64,000 nt of DNA from Bacteroidales bacterium (GCA_017617035.1 JAFZWV010000032.1:1-64000); one strand, 5' to 3'; positions 51,650-61,561 are shown, counted from the stretch's first letter. The notes: generated from the letters alone by a model not told the origin. Program-made: numbers and translations.

Positions 51650-53254
51650 TTACGGCTTTGCGAATCCGACCATGGTCATAACTGCGCGCTCGACGCCGCT
51701 CGACGAAGGTCTGTTGAGTACAGTAAGGTCCTGGCCGGCGCAGATTACAGAAGATCCACCGCCGTCGAGATTCATCGCATCGACACAGCCGACACCTGTC
51801 ATAAGTCTCGCCAGGTCAGTCAGGACAACACCTTCACTCACTCCGGAGTTACGTCCGTCGACAACCATCAGAACCACTTTTCCGTCTGCTGTGCGACCTA
51901 TAGCCGTACGGGGCTGACGGGTAGTTTTGTGGTAGATATCGCTCGGGAACAACTCGAAATTGGAAAGGTAAACGTCCTCTTCCATAAGATAGTTGATCAC
52001 AGTCCTGCCGTCTTTGACCAAAACGGGACCGCCACCCAGAGCTGAATAATAATGCGGATCGATAGCCGCAGCCGGGACGGTAGATGAAGGCATAACGACA
52101 GGCCATCCATCTATCTGAGGAATAGGCGTGTCATAGAAGAACGGACCGCCGTTGGTAGTACCGCCGAAGCGCCAGCAGACGGAAGATTCGCCGGTCGCCG
52201 TAGCGCCAAAAACTCCGCGGGAGATGTAATAATCCTTCTTGCGCGACAGAAGACTCTGATTCTCAGCCTTTTTCTCTCCCTGATCAAGCAGGTAGCTAAC
52301 CGATGCTCCGCCGCCAAAATAACCTCCATTGGTAAATACATAAGGAGTAGTCACGTTAGCCTTGGCGTACACGCTGGTCTTGGCATTGGACGGAGGACAG
52401 AGTGTCCTGAGTACCACATTGCCAGTAGAGAGATCGGCAATGGCATACCAGATATTGGTCGGACGTCCTGTTACATTGGTACTGGCCTTATAAACCTTTA
52501 TCTCCGAAGGGACATCCGAAGGAGTGATGTCTGTATAACTCACGTTGTAAGGTGTGGGCTCGGCATCCGGAGTAATGACACGGACTGCGGAATAACCTGT
52601 TTTACCTGTTGCAGGCTTGGCGTAAGCCTTGACATGCACAGGGCCAGTCGGGTTAATGATAATGCCCAGACCGATTCCTCTGGTGCCAAGTTTAGTCATA
52701 TATGCCTGGGATTCTCCGTCTTCCAGGGTCGGGTCGCTGGAAGTATAACTCCAGACTATACCGTTGTCGACCTTGCTCCCAAGATCGTCGGTAACGGTAT
52801 AACGAACCACTATCATATTGCACGCCGTCTCCACCTTGGAGATGCTAATTTCCGGGATTGGATCAGGAACGCCATCGACGACGAAATCCACACTCGCATA
52901 GTCGCTATAGTTATTTCCCTTATAGGAGCAAAGGCGATAGCTGTAGTTACCGTTCTCGGTAAAATCAGAGTCTTTGTAACTAAGAGTACCTGCGGCCACG
53001 TTTGAAAGCAAGCGATACTTTCCGTTAGTACCGGCCTTCTCGATTTCCACCCCGTCGTAGTCGGTAGACTGGTTCTCCCAGGTAAGGGTAGCCTCAATAC
53101 CATCGACCGCCACCGACAGATTGGTCGGGGCGACTAAGGCAGGCTTGACGGGCTCGGGTTCCGGTTCCGGCTGGGGAACAGGCTGAGGATCTTTACATCC
53201 TGCGAACATCATCGCCACCAGGGCGAGGGCTGCAAATAAGTTCTTTTTCATCAT
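51650..53254 (-). CDS. Phosphodiester glycosidase (NAGPA-like) lipoprotein with FN3 domain
   Basis: 534 residues. Lipoprotein signal ends MMFAGCKDPQPVPQPEPEPE, with a Pro/Glu-rich spacer. Residues ~40-130 are a fibronectin type III fold (APTNLSVAVDGIEATLTWEN). The C-terminal ~300 residues match PF09992: RTAIGRTADGKVVLMVVDGR, GCVDAMNLDGGGSSVI and YYSALGGGPVLVKDG. The mammalian member removes GlcNAc from GlcNAc-phospho-mannose; bacterial members act on, or are proposed to act on, sugar phosphodiesters. Here it is the last exported enzyme of the second Sus-like locus, overlapping GHL10 by 4 bases. Substrate unknown. Confidence 0.88.
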   Translation of the reverse strand: MMKKNLFAALALVAMMFAGCKDPQPVPQPEPEPEPVKPALVAPTNLSVAVDGIEATLTWENQSTDYDGVEIEKAGTNGKYRLLSNVAAGTLSYKDSDFTENGNYSYRLCSYKGNNYSDYASVDFVVDGVPDPIPEISISKVETACNMIVVRYTVTDDLGSKVDNGIVWSYTSSDPTLEDGESQAYMTKLGTRGIGLGIIINPTGPVHVKAYAKPATGKTGYSAVRVITPDAEPTPYNVSYTDITPSDVPSEIKVYKASTNVTGRPTNIWYAIADLSTGNVVLRTLCPPSNAKTSVYAKANVTTPYVFTNGGYFGGGASVSYLLDQGEKKAENQSLLSRKKDYYISRGVFGATATGESSVCWRFGGTTNGGPFFYDTPIPQIDGWPVVMPSSTVPAAAIDPHYYSALGGGPVLVKDGRTVINYLMEEDVYLSNFELFPSDIYHKTTRQPRTAIGRTADGKVVLMVVDGRNSGVSEGVVLTDLARLMTGVGCVDAMNLDGGGSSVICAGQDLTVLNRPSSSGVERAVMTMVGFAKP

Positions 53255-54693
53255 AGCGGGTTTACGGCTTTGTTGGGATAAAGCTCACGGAACAGGTCCG
53301 CACGCTCTTTGATTCCGTCGAACCAGAACTGCGATTCTCCGCAGACCATCAGACGACGGTTAATTGATATCTCACTGCGTATATCCTCCTCGGAAAGAAT
53401 CTTACTTCCGTTTTTGAGGATCATAACAGGATTGAGTTTCGACTTGTCTACATAGCGTAGAGCAAGAGTCGCGGTAGTTTCATAACTGGTGGGGACATAA
53501 CACTGCACCGAAATCAAATCGGCGTGGCCTTCAGAAACCCATGTGGGCCAGTCCTGCATGAGGTTGTTGTAGCACCACGGATAGGGATTGGGGCTGAAGC
53601 ATACTGCGCAAGAGGGTTTGATGCCCTTTACGAGGTCCCATATATCGCCTGCGAAGGAGTTGAGGATATCGGTCCTGAACTTCAACCAGGCATTGCTGGA
53701 ATAATTGAGGGAAGGGTCATTTCCCGTCGCAGCCTTGTAGGCTGCTTTGGTCTTTTCGTCGTAGCCGGAATTGATGGGCATGGCCGGCATGCGGTCGTCG
53801 CCCTGAATTCCGTCCACATCAGGATACTTTGTCAGCACTTCGCGAATAAGCGCGAGCATGAAGTCCCGGACATCGGGATCATAGGCGTTGAGATAGTAGT
53901 CGTTGCCGTTGTAATTAGCATATCCGCCCTGGTTGTCGATACCCAGCCAGTCCGGATGGTTTGCGAGCAGAGGATCGTCGAAGTCGACCCCGCCAACTTT
54001 GTGCATGAAACCGTACTCGAACCAAAGCACGACCTTGATGTCGCGTTTGTGGGCTTCGGCGATAATGTCCTTGAGGGCATCGCCGCTGCCGCCGGTATAG
54101 CCGGCGTACATATTACCCTGAGCGGGCGAAGTGTAGGTAGTCTGTTGTACCAGAACATCGCTGTTCCAGCAGGTCTTCGTCGCAGCCCAACTGCATACGA
54201 AGAGTGTATTGAAATTGAGCTCCGCCATCAGGTCCAGAGACGAGCATACGTTCGCATAGGTGATGAAGGAGTTTGTGTGGTCGGGCGAAGGGAGGAAAAG
54301 CCCCCGGACGCCTACCTGATCGGCCATGGACGAGGTAACGGAGAACTGAGCCGCCGCACCATCTTCCGTTCGCGAGAGGAAGATCTTGGCCTTCTTTTTA
54401 AGGTTGAACTCGCTTCCGCTCACCGGATCGGCTGTAATGCCGTCCGGGAGCGTGAATTCGAGTTTTATTGCGCTGAGGTCCGCGCCGAAGGGGAAGAGGA
54501 TGTTTGCCTCCCCTTCCCCAAGGGTAATCTCGGCGTCGGGCCAGTCTGGCGTTGTGAGGGTGAGAATCTTCAGCTCCGGCAGAACGGTGGTTGTCGTATC
54601 ATTCGGTCCGACGGGCGTCGGGCTCGGGGGTACCGAAGGACGGCATGCGCCCATCAGCACTGTCAGAAACAATATGATTCCCATTTTATGCAC
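53251..54693 (-). CDS. GHL10-family glycoside hydrolase-like lipoprotein
   Basis: 480 residues. Lipoprotein signal ends LMGACRPSVPP. An N-terminal beta domain (~35-125; EITLGEGEANILFPFGADLS) resembles DUF5018-type modules. The catalytic region (~130-470) is of the PF02638 (GHL10) TIM-barrel type: GVRGLFLPSPDH, MAELNFNTLFVCSWAA, IIAEAHKRDIKVVLWFEYGF, DVDGIQGDDRMPA and ISVQCYVPTSYE. The family is poorly characterised, with suspected action on cell-wall or amino-sugar glycans. One-base overlap with the upstream lipoprotein gene. Substrate unknown. Confidence 0.82.
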   Translation of the reverse strand: MHKMGIILFLTVLMGACRPSVPPSPTPVGPNDTTTTVLPELKILTLTTPDWPDAEITLGEGEANILFPFGADLSAIKLEFTLPDGITADPVSGSEFNLKKKAKIFLSRTEDGAAAQFSVTSSMADQVGVRGLFLPSPDHTNSFITYANVCSSLDLMAELNFNTLFVCSWAATKTCWNSDVLVQQTTYTSPAQGNMYAGYTGGSGDALKDIIAEAHKRDIKVVLWFEYGFMHKVGGVDFDDPLLANHPDWLGIDNQGGYANYNGNDYYLNAYDPDVRDFMLALIREVLTKYPDVDGIQGDDRMPAMPINSGYDEKTKAAYKAATGNDPSLNYSSNAWLKFRTDILNSFAGDIWDLVKGIKPSCAVCFSPNPYPWCYNNLMQDWPTWVSEGHADLISVQCYVPTSYETTATLALRYVDKSKLNPVMILKNGSKILSEEDIRSEISINRRLMVCGESQFWFDGIKERADLFRELYPNKAVNPL

Positions 54694-56360
54694 TATTTCT
54701 CAAGTTTGAAGCAGGAAACACCTGCGCCTTCAGACATTGCAACGATGTAAGTCTCACCGCCTACCTCACGGACAGTGCAGTCACACAGTGAGTTACCGCT
54801 CTTATAGCCGCTGATCGGGAACTCGTTCGGATCGGAAAGACCGTAGGTAAAGACGTTCTTTCCGTCGATAGCCTTGATAGCCGCTGTCAGATTCTCACCA
54901 TTGAGGGCTATAATGCGAAGGCTGCAGTCACACAGGTCTCCGGTCAGGCGGGCGAATGCCATGTACTTCTGGTCGCTGAAGGTGAAGAAGTTGAATCCTT
55001 CGTCGGTAGCGGAGAAGATGTTGGAATCGAAATCATCACCGGCGGTAACTGTAGCTCCGCTTACGGTGTAGATTTTCGGACGGGCACCGGCTACGGAGAT
55101 AACGAACTCGCTGTCGCTGTACTTGTAAATCTGACCATAAGAACCAGCCGTATAGTCGGAGAGAGGAATTACGGTAGGTGTCGCGCTGACAGTGCCGTTG
55201 GTGATAGTGAAGACATATACCTTACGAGGGGTAGCGTTGGATGTGACGAAGCTGATCTGTCCATTCTTCCAGGTTCCGGATACTTCCATCTTGTCGCCAA
55301 GACGGTGGCCGTCGGAATTGGTGTACTCGAGAGCCACTGAAGGTTTTGCGTCTTTGTTGTCCCACTTGTAAACCTTAAGGGCGGCTGTACCGGCCTGGAG
55401 GTTACACTGGAGGATCTTGTAGCCACCATCTCCGTCGGGAATCGTACGGATGCAGGAAAGCTGGTGAGTACCGACGCTTACACCCTCAATATTCAGGCGT
55501 CCGACCAGCGAACCGTCCGCAAGACTGAGGACATAGGCAGGATAAGCGGCCCCCTGATGCTGGGCAAGATAGACATATTTGTCATCCATTGCGCAGGAAC
55601 GAAGCCAGTATTTACCGGAGAACGGGATGTCTGTAACGACAGTCTGGAACCAGTCGTCTTCCACGGTCTTAGGCTGTGCGTAGTGTGCCCAGACGCGCTC
55701 CGCCTTACGGATACCGGAAGTGATTACGATTACTTTGTGGGTCTTTGACGCCTCGCCGAGGCTCACGGTGAAAGTAACGCCGTTGAGAACGTCCGTGAAG
55801 TCGAGCTCGTCCCCGGAAGCGATCTCATTTCCGCCGACGGTAACGATCGCATCTTCGGGATCCACGGTGAATTCAACCGGGAGGTGCGACAGCGACGCAG
55901 CGCTTGCCATACGGACTTCGCCGCCCATGGCATCGAGTCCGCCCACCGTAAGGGTAAGGAACTTCGGATCCGCTGCGCCGACCTCAACACTTATGACGTA
56001 CTCGGCCGCCTTCTGCTCACCATACTTGAAGGTGACAGTCTGGGTCGCGCCGTCGGCATAGTTGAAGGTCTTCTGATACTCTGTCGTGAAGCCTTCGGGA
56101 AGGTTGAGGAAATTGACGGTAAGGGCCTTGGTGTTCTCCTTATCGCCATACTCAAGCATAAGCTTGATAGTCTTGGCCGCATTGTCGATAACCGGCATGC
56201 ATTCGCCGTCGATGCCGGAGACATCGATATTGGCCGCGGAAAGCGTAAGGGCCGGAATTTTGTTATCGGGTCCATCAGGATTGTCCGGATTGTCGGGCCC
56301 GCAAGAGGCAAGGGCAAACACTGTGAGTGCCGATGCCATCAAAGCAAATAACTTTTTCAT
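54693..56360 (-). CDS. Lipoprotein with repeated beta domains and propeller-like C-terminus
   Basis: 555 residues. Lipoprotein signal ends ALASCGPDNPDNPDGPDNK, with acidic residues after the cysteine that favour surface display. Residues ~35-215 hold two Ig-like modules (LTVNFLNLPEGFTTEYQKTF; GGNEIASGDELDFTDVLNGV). The last ~330 residues show repeating strands with KYWLRSCAMDDKYVYLAQHQ and CIRTIPDGDGGYKILQCN, which look like beta-propeller blades, perhaps DUF4623-like (recalled, unverified). It occupies the place of a SusE/SGBP-type binding protein in the second locus. Confidence 0.7.
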   Translation of the reverse strand: MKKLFALMASALTVFALASCGPDNPDNPDGPDNKIPALTLSAANIDVSGIDGECMPVIDNAAKTIKLMLEYGDKENTKALTVNFLNLPEGFTTEYQKTFNYADGATQTVTFKYGEQKAAEYVISVEVGAADPKFLTLTVGGLDAMGGEVRMASAASLSHLPVEFTVDPEDAIVTVGGNEIASGDELDFTDVLNGVTFTVSLGEASKTHKVIVITSGIRKAERVWAHYAQPKTVEDDWFQTVVTDIPFSGKYWLRSCAMDDKYVYLAQHQGAAYPAYVLSLADGSLVGRLNIEGVSVGTHQLSCIRTIPDGDGGYKILQCNLQAGTAALKVYKWDNKDAKPSVALEYTNSDGHRLGDKMEVSGTWKNGQISFVTSNATPRKVYVFTITNGTVSATPTVIPLSDYTAGSYGQIYKYSDSEFVISVAGARPKIYTVSGATVTAGDDFDSNIFSATDEGFNFFTFSDQKYMAFARLTGDLCDCSLRIIALNGENLTAAIKAIDGKNVFTYGLSDPNEFPISGYKSGNSLCDCTVREVGGETYIVAMSEGAGVSCFKLEK

Positions 56361-56776
56361 CGTTTAAAATAAAATTGGTAGTTTTTAGTGTCTTTTCCAT
56401 TTGCCGCCTTGACTGTAAAGTAGACGGTTACATTGTCTAGCGAACGCAGTCCGCCGATGCCATGTCCGAGGGAATTCCACATCGCGTCGGTTTCCACAAT
56501 GCTGGCCGTCGCCGGGATGGAAGCCTCAAGCCTGCAGCGCGAGACATCGGTCAGCTCGGCCGGGAATTTAAATTGTCCGGCGCCGGATTCGGCGTCGTAC
56601 ATTCCCCCGAGAGCGTTGAGCGGATCTTTGGTGGCTTTATTGCCGTCTGCGTCGTAGACGTAGACCTTAAGGGCGCTGAGCGTACACGCAGAATCTCCTT
56701 CGGGGAATTCAGGTTCCACGCAGGAGCTCAGCATAAACGCTGCAATCGCCGCAAACAGTATGAATCGTTTCATCAC
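56357..56776 (-). CDS. Small DUF5018-like lipoprotein
   Basis: 139 residues. Lipoprotein signal ends MLSSCVEPEFPEGDSA, acidic after the cysteine. The rest is one beta-sandwich of DUF5018 type (CTLSALKVYVYDADGNKATK ... VTVYFTVKAANGKDTKNYQF). Such proteins follow susCD in several Bacteroidota loci and are thought to bind or present substrate. It overlaps both neighbours by 4 bases, so translation is coupled. Confidence 0.75.
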   Translation of the reverse strand: MMKRFILFAAIAAFMLSSCVEPEFPEGDSACTLSALKVYVYDADGNKATKDPLNALGGMYDAESGAGQFKFPAELTDVSRCRLEASIPATASIVETDAMWNSLGHGIGGLRSLDNVTVYFTVKAANGKDTKNYQFYFKR

Positions 56777-58404
56777 CAGTCGCTGTTTTGTTTAGCCAGA
56801 GTGTTGTTGGAAATCTCGCTCTGCGGGATGGGGAAACGGTCAAACCTCTCGGGGTAAATCCTGGCGCCCATTTCGCAGGAGGCCAGTTCTGCCGTGAAGG
56901 TCGTTCCGCTCTTTTTCCAGAGCACTCCGTTGTATTTCTTGCCGTCGAGCACTTCCCTGGCCCGGCCGGTACGCCTGAGGTCCCAGAAACGGTGGCCTTC
57001 GAAGCAGAACTCGACAGCTCGTTCGTGGAGTATCACGTCGAGCGCCGTGTCCCAGGAGTTGATGGGCTGAGTTATCACATCGTCGCGGCCGAAACGGGCC
57101 TTACGAAGGGTATTGACGTCATTGAAAGCTCCTGTCCAGTCGTCTTCTGAAGCAAGGCACTCGGCGCGTATGAGCAGGACCTCGGCCAGACGGCACTCGA
57201 TCCATGGCGTCCATGATCCGTCGCGAACGTAGTCGAAGTTGTCTTCCTGCAGGTTCTTGCGGATATAGTAGCCCGTAACGCTATTGCCAGGTTCCTTTGA
57301 GGCGCCGTAAGGGAAATATTTCATATCTACACCGTTCTCGTAAAGCTCCATGGCCCTTCCCTTCCACTCAGCACCGTTCCAGAGGACGGCCTTCGCAAGA
57401 CGTGGATCGCGCGAGGCGACATTGTCGTTGGTTATAAAACGACGGGCGACATTGGTAATATCGAACGGCGAACCGTCTGCGTTGTCGAACATGTCCACGA
57501 ATTCCTGGGTGGGGCCCGCCCTGCCTCCGCCGTAGCTGCCGCTCTCGCACACATCGCCCGGCGAGGCGTAGCGGGCGTCGTAGAGGTGGACGAGATTCAC
57601 CTTCTGGAAATCGTATTTTAGGATAGTTTCGTTGTCTGCGAGGTCATAGCCGCCGTTGTCGATGATGTCCGTACAGAGGTCCTTCGCAATCGAGTATCGT
57701 CCCGCATAGAGCATGGCCCTGGCAGTAATGGCTTCAGCCGCATATTTGTCGATGCGGCCCTGGGCCTGGGCTGGCTCGGGCAGATGCAGGCATGCGTAGT
57801 TAAGGTCGTCATAGACCTGATCCCATGAGGTGGAGACATCAGCGCGGGCACGGTTCTTCCCCGCTGCGGTCATGTCCTTTATGTCGGTATACAGGATCGC
57901 TCCGAGATCGTCCTTGGCCGAAGCGTGATTACGCATAATAAGGTGATAGCAATAACCCCTGAAGAACAGGGCCTCGGCGCGATACCTCTCCTTTTCTTCC
58001 GCCGGGAGCGGAGAATCGTTCTCCAGCGCGGAAAGGAATTCGTTGATACGGCGTATCCAGCCATAGCATGTAGTCCAGCTGTCAAAATAGTTTTGGGAGA
58101 CGCTCTGCTGGCCTTCGATAGTCATTATAAGGTTACAATCACCGGTACCGGCGACAATACTGCTATATTTAAGGATATCGGTAAGGCCGTCGGACATATT
58201 GGAGTTGGTTCCTCCGAGGGCGTATGAGCCGAACTGTCCGAAATTGCGGATTATAGGATAGAAGCTGTTGAGATAGAGCTCCGTATTGGCCGCGGTGCTT
58301 ACGCCGTACGACTGGTCGTACTGGTTGGTGGGCTGGAGATCTACGCTGCTGCAGGCTGCGAGTATCGCAGTCGCCATGGTAAGTGTAAGTAGTTTCTGTC
58401 TCAT
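56773..58404 (-). CDS. SusD-like surface lipoprotein (second locus)
   Basis: 543 residues of the RagB/SusD family. Lipoprotein signal ends AILAACSSVDLQPTNQYDQS. Conserved parts: ALFFRGYCYHLIMRNHA in the helical half and LDVILHERAVEFCFEGHRFW with DLRRTG in the C-terminal half. It forms the lid of the SusC barrel encoded 4 bases upstream. The family does not reveal the substrate. Confidence 0.95.
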   Translation of the reverse strand: MRQKLLTLTMATAILAACSSVDLQPTNQYDQSYGVSTAANTELYLNSFYPIIRNFGQFGSYALGGTNSNMSDGLTDILKYSSIVAGTGDCNLIMTIEGQQSVSQNYFDSWTTCYGWIRRINEFLSALENDSPLPAEEKERYRAEALFFRGYCYHLIMRNHASAKDDLGAILYTDIKDMTAAGKNRARADVSTSWDQVYDDLNYACLHLPEPAQAQGRIDKYAAEAITARAMLYAGRYSIAKDLCTDIIDNGGYDLADNETILKYDFQKVNLVHLYDARYASPGDVCESGSYGGGRAGPTQEFVDMFDNADGSPFDITNVARRFITNDNVASRDPRLAKAVLWNGAEWKGRAMELYENGVDMKYFPYGASKEPGNSVTGYYIRKNLQEDNFDYVRDGSWTPWIECRLAEVLLIRAECLASEDDWTGAFNDVNTLRKARFGRDDVITQPINSWDTALDVILHERAVEFCFEGHRFWDLRRTGRAREVLDGKKYNGVLWKKSGTTFTAELASCEMGARIYPERFDRFPIPQSEISNNTLAKQNSDW

Positions 58405-58408
58405 AGCC

Positions 58409-61400
58409 CTAGAATGTTATATCCAAGCCCGCGCTGATAACCCTCTGCTGCGGGTAATAACCGTTTTGTACGCTCGGGACCTCCGGGTCGAGTCCAAGTT
58501 TGGAAAGCTTAGACAGGGTAAAGAGGTTGGAGCCGCTTACATAAGCCCTCATTCTGGAGAGGTGCATTGCGTTTACTATCCTAGAGGGGAAAGTAAATCC
58601 CAGCTGAACGTTCTTCAGACGAAGATACGAAGCATCCCTCTTCCAGAAATCACTCGCGATTGCGTTGTTCGAGCTGGTCTGGGTACTCAGTCTGGGATAC
58701 TCTGCATCGGTATGGTCCGGACGCCAGCTTCCCTCGACCAGATACTTCGGAGGATTGCTTCCCCACTTGAAGGCCTGAGTGAAATATGTACCGTCGGAAT
58801 AGCCCAGAGCGGAATAGTTACCGCAGAGCATGACATCGGTAAGCACCGCGCCCTGCAGAGTTACATTGAGGTCGAACTGACGCCAGCCGGCACTCAGGTT
58901 AAGACCGAACATCACCTTCGGGAGCTGAGGGCCTGCTATCCACGTCCTGTCTTCGAGAGTAATCTTGCCGTCGCCGTTAAGATCCTTATACTTGATATCG
59001 CCTACGCGGACGGCATCGCTGGTCTTAGGGGAATTCAGCAAATCCTCTTCGTCTCGGTACAGGCCGTCGGAAACATAGCCGAGGACGCTGCCCAGCGAGG
59101 TTCCAAGCTTGCTCTGCCAGACAGGGATGTTCTCACTGTCATTGGTGCTGATGTAGCGGTTGGTCGCGTAGGAGGCGTTAGCCGATATATCGTATACGAA
59201 CTCTCCCACCCTGTTGTGATGGCTCAGGACTACTTCTGCACCCTTTACATCCACAACTCCACCGTTAATAATCGACGGGTAATTGCCACCGATGGACGGC
59301 GGCATCTCGCCCGACTGGGTCTGGAGAATGCCGGTCGTGACTTTATAGAAGACATCGGTCTGGAGGCCAAGCAGGCCGTTCCAGAGCGAGAGGTCACTTC
59401 CTATGTTCCAGGTAGTAGTGGTTTCCCATGTAATCTCCCTGTTAGGCACGGACGTAGTCGAGAGGCCCTGGACGGCCCTGCCGTTTATCACGGCCTGGGC
59501 ATTGGTCGAGAGGGCGACGCCCTGGACATAGAGGAAGTCGGATATCTGGTCGTTGCCGAGCTTACCCCATGACGCCCTGAGCTTTAGATTATCCAGCCAT
59601 GTTCTCGAGTCTTCGAGGAAAGGCTCCTCCGAGATGCGCCAGCCCGCTGAGATTGCGGGGAAAACGCCCATTCTATGGCCTTTGGCGAACTTGGCCGACC
59701 AGTCTTCGCGAAGCGAGGCCTGGAACAGATAACGCCCGCCGTAGGAGTAATTGACTCGAGCCAGGAGGCCCTGACGGCCTGTATTGGAATGGTTGCCCTT
59801 AGCCGAGTTGGGCGTCACCTCGGTGCTGAAGTCGAGGTCAGGAATCTCGGTGATGGCGAAATCCTGCTTGGTGACGGTAAAATAGCGGTAGTTAGTTCCG
59901 CTCTGCTCCCAGACCAGGTCGGCCCCGATTTCATGGTCACCGAAACTACCGGTATAGTTGACCTGGGCCTGGCCGGTGTAGCGCGAGTAAAGGGCGTGCT
60001 CCTCCTGCAGGGTGTTGACGCCGGTGCTGAGGTGGGGCGAGTTGCCGGCCGTGAGGTTGACGTAGCCCGTCACCGGGTCTGCCGTTCCGTATTGGGGAGT
60101 CACCTGCGCGCACGGGAGCATCAGGCGCTTATTAAGGGTGTTGCGGAAGTCGTAGCTGAGCATTGCCCTGGCGGTGAGGCCCTTGAGCCATGGAGCCCTG
60201 TACTCGAGCGAGAGCGCGGTCTGGACATAGCTGCGGTCCTTCTGCTGGAAGCCGGATTCGTCGCGCGCGATGAGCGGGTTCTGGTAGCCTATGTAGGTCC
60301 CGTCGGGCATGCGCGGGTTGATGGTAGGCTTCGCGGAGATCGTGTAGAACACCACGTTTTTGTAGCCGTACTCAGCGCCGCCGCCGTCAACCGAGGCCGT
60401 AGGGTCGCTGCTGCCCGCCGAGACGCCGCTCTGGTGGCGCTGCTCGATACGGCCGGAGACGTCGAGCTTGAGGGTAAGGTCCTTAGTAAGCGAGACGTCG
60501 ATGTTGGTGCGGAGGTTGTAGCGCTTGAACCAGACGCCGTCGATAAGGCCGTCCTGAAGGAGGGTGCTGCCCGCAAGGAAGTAGCGCGCAGCGTCGTTTC
60601 CGCCGGAGACTGTAAGGTTGTGGCTCTGGCCGACTGCGTAGTCTTTGAATATGAGCTTGACCCAGTCGGTGTTGCCGAACACGCCCTGGGGGTCGGCGAG
60701 CTCGCCGTTAATGTACTTGATCTGAGTGTCGGTATAATTGGGTGCCAGGCCGTCCAGGCCAGTAGCCATGTTGTGCCAGTAGGCATATTCGGGGCCGTTG
60801 AGCAGCTGGACCATGTCCGTATTGCTGGAGAAGGAAACGCTGCCGTTGTAGGTAAGGGTAGGCTTAGCGACGTCTCCCCTCTTGGTAGTCACGAGAATGA
60901 CGCCGTTCGCGCCCTTGACTCCATAGACAGCGGCCGAGGCGGCATCTTTAAGGATGGTGATGCTGGCGATTTCGCTCGGGTCGAGGTTGGAGAACTCGCG
61001 CTCGACGCCGTCGACAAGGACCAGAGGCGTCGAGTTGCCGGTAGTTGAGATACCACGGATGTAGATTGCCGCGTCGTTTTCGCCGGGAAGACCGGTAGTC
61101 TGGCGGGATACGAGGCCAGGGAGCTTACCGCCGAGCATGCCCGTAAGGTTGTCGACAGGAGCGCTCTTGAGTGTTTTCTGGTTGACGGACGCCACACTTC
61201 CAGTGAGATCGCCCTTCTTCTGGACTCCATAGCCCACGACTACGGCTTCATCGAGATTTAGAGCGGCTTCGTGGAGCACGACTTCGTAGTAGGAACGGCC
61301 TATCGCCCGGTACGCGTTTTCATAGCCGAAACAGGAGAATTCCAGCTCTCCCTTGGCGTGCTGCGCGGGGATGTCGAGGTCGAACTTTCCGTCCAGCCCC

Positions 61401-61561
61401 GTCACCGCTCCTATTGTTGTTCCCTTGATTACGACTCCCGCTCCCGGAATCGGGAGTTTGTCTTCATCCAGAACCACACCTCTGACGGTATTCTGGGCGC
61501 GCAGTCCTGTCGCTGCTATTAACGCGAAACCAACCGCCAGCACCCATTTCAGCCTTCTCAT
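58409..61561 (-). CDS. SusC-like TonB-dependent transporter (second locus)
   Basis: 1,050 residues from ATG 61561; a longer open frame to 61717 runs through the promoter and into the tRNA and is rejected. Signal peptide RRLKWVLAVGFALIAATGLRAQ. Carboxypeptidase-like domain (NTVRGVVLDEDKLPIPGAGV), TonB-box region (LNLDEAVVVGYGVQKK), plug (LGGKLPGLVSRQTTGLPG, VLVDGVE, GANGVILVTTKRG), barrel ending ISAGLDITF. First gene of the second locus, driven by the promoter at 61585-61616. It imports the products released by the surface enzymes. Confidence 0.96.
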   Translation of the reverse strand: MRRLKWVLAVGFALIAATGLRAQNTVRGVVLDEDKLPIPGAGVVIKGTTIGAVTGLDGKFDLDIPAQHAKGELEFSCFGYENAYRAIGRSYYEVVLHEAALNLDEAVVVGYGVQKKGDLTGSVASVNQKTLKSAPVDNLTGMLGGKLPGLVSRQTTGLPGENDAAIYIRGISTTGNSTPLVLVDGVEREFSNLDPSEIASITILKDAASAAVYGVKGANGVILVTTKRGDVAKPTLTYNGSVSFSSNTDMVQLLNGPEYAYWHNMATGLDGLAPNYTDTQIKYINGELADPQGVFGNTDWVKLIFKDYAVGQSHNLTVSGGNDAARYFLAGSTLLQDGLIDGVWFKRYNLRTNIDVSLTKDLTLKLDVSGRIEQRHQSGVSAGSSDPTASVDGGGAEYGYKNVVFYTISAKPTINPRMPDGTYIGYQNPLIARDESGFQQKDRSYVQTALSLEYRAPWLKGLTARAMLSYDFRNTLNKRLMLPCAQVTPQYGTADPVTGYVNLTAGNSPHLSTGVNTLQEEHALYSRYTGQAQVNYTGSFGDHEIGADLVWEQSGTNYRYFTVTKQDFAITEIPDLDFSTEVTPNSAKGNHSNTGRQGLLARVNYSYGGRYLFQASLREDWSAKFAKGHRMGVFPAISAGWRISEEPFLEDSRTWLDNLKLRASWGKLGNDQISDFLYVQGVALSTNAQAVINGRAVQGLSTTSVPNREITWETTTTWNIGSDLSLWNGLLGLQTDVFYKVTTGILQTQSGEMPPSIGGNYPSIINGGVVDVKGAEVVLSHHNRVGEFVYDISANASYATNRYISTNDSENIPVWQSKLGTSLGSVLGYVSDGLYRDEEDLLNSPKTSDAVRVGDIKYKDLNGDGKITLEDRTWIAGPQLPKVMFGLNLSAGWRQFDLNVTLQGAVLTDVMLCGNYSALGYSDGTYFTQAFKWGSNPPKYLVEGSWRPDHTDAEYPRLSTQTSSNNAIASDFWKRDASYLRLKNVQLGFTFPSRIVNAMHLSRMRAYVSGSNLFTLSKLSKLGLDPEVPSVQNGYYPQQRVISAGLDITF

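Noticed and set aside
59675-61048. 457-codon plus-strand open frame inside the second susC
   Set aside because: Antisense to a full-length SusC with all plug and barrel features; composition is typical of shadow frames.
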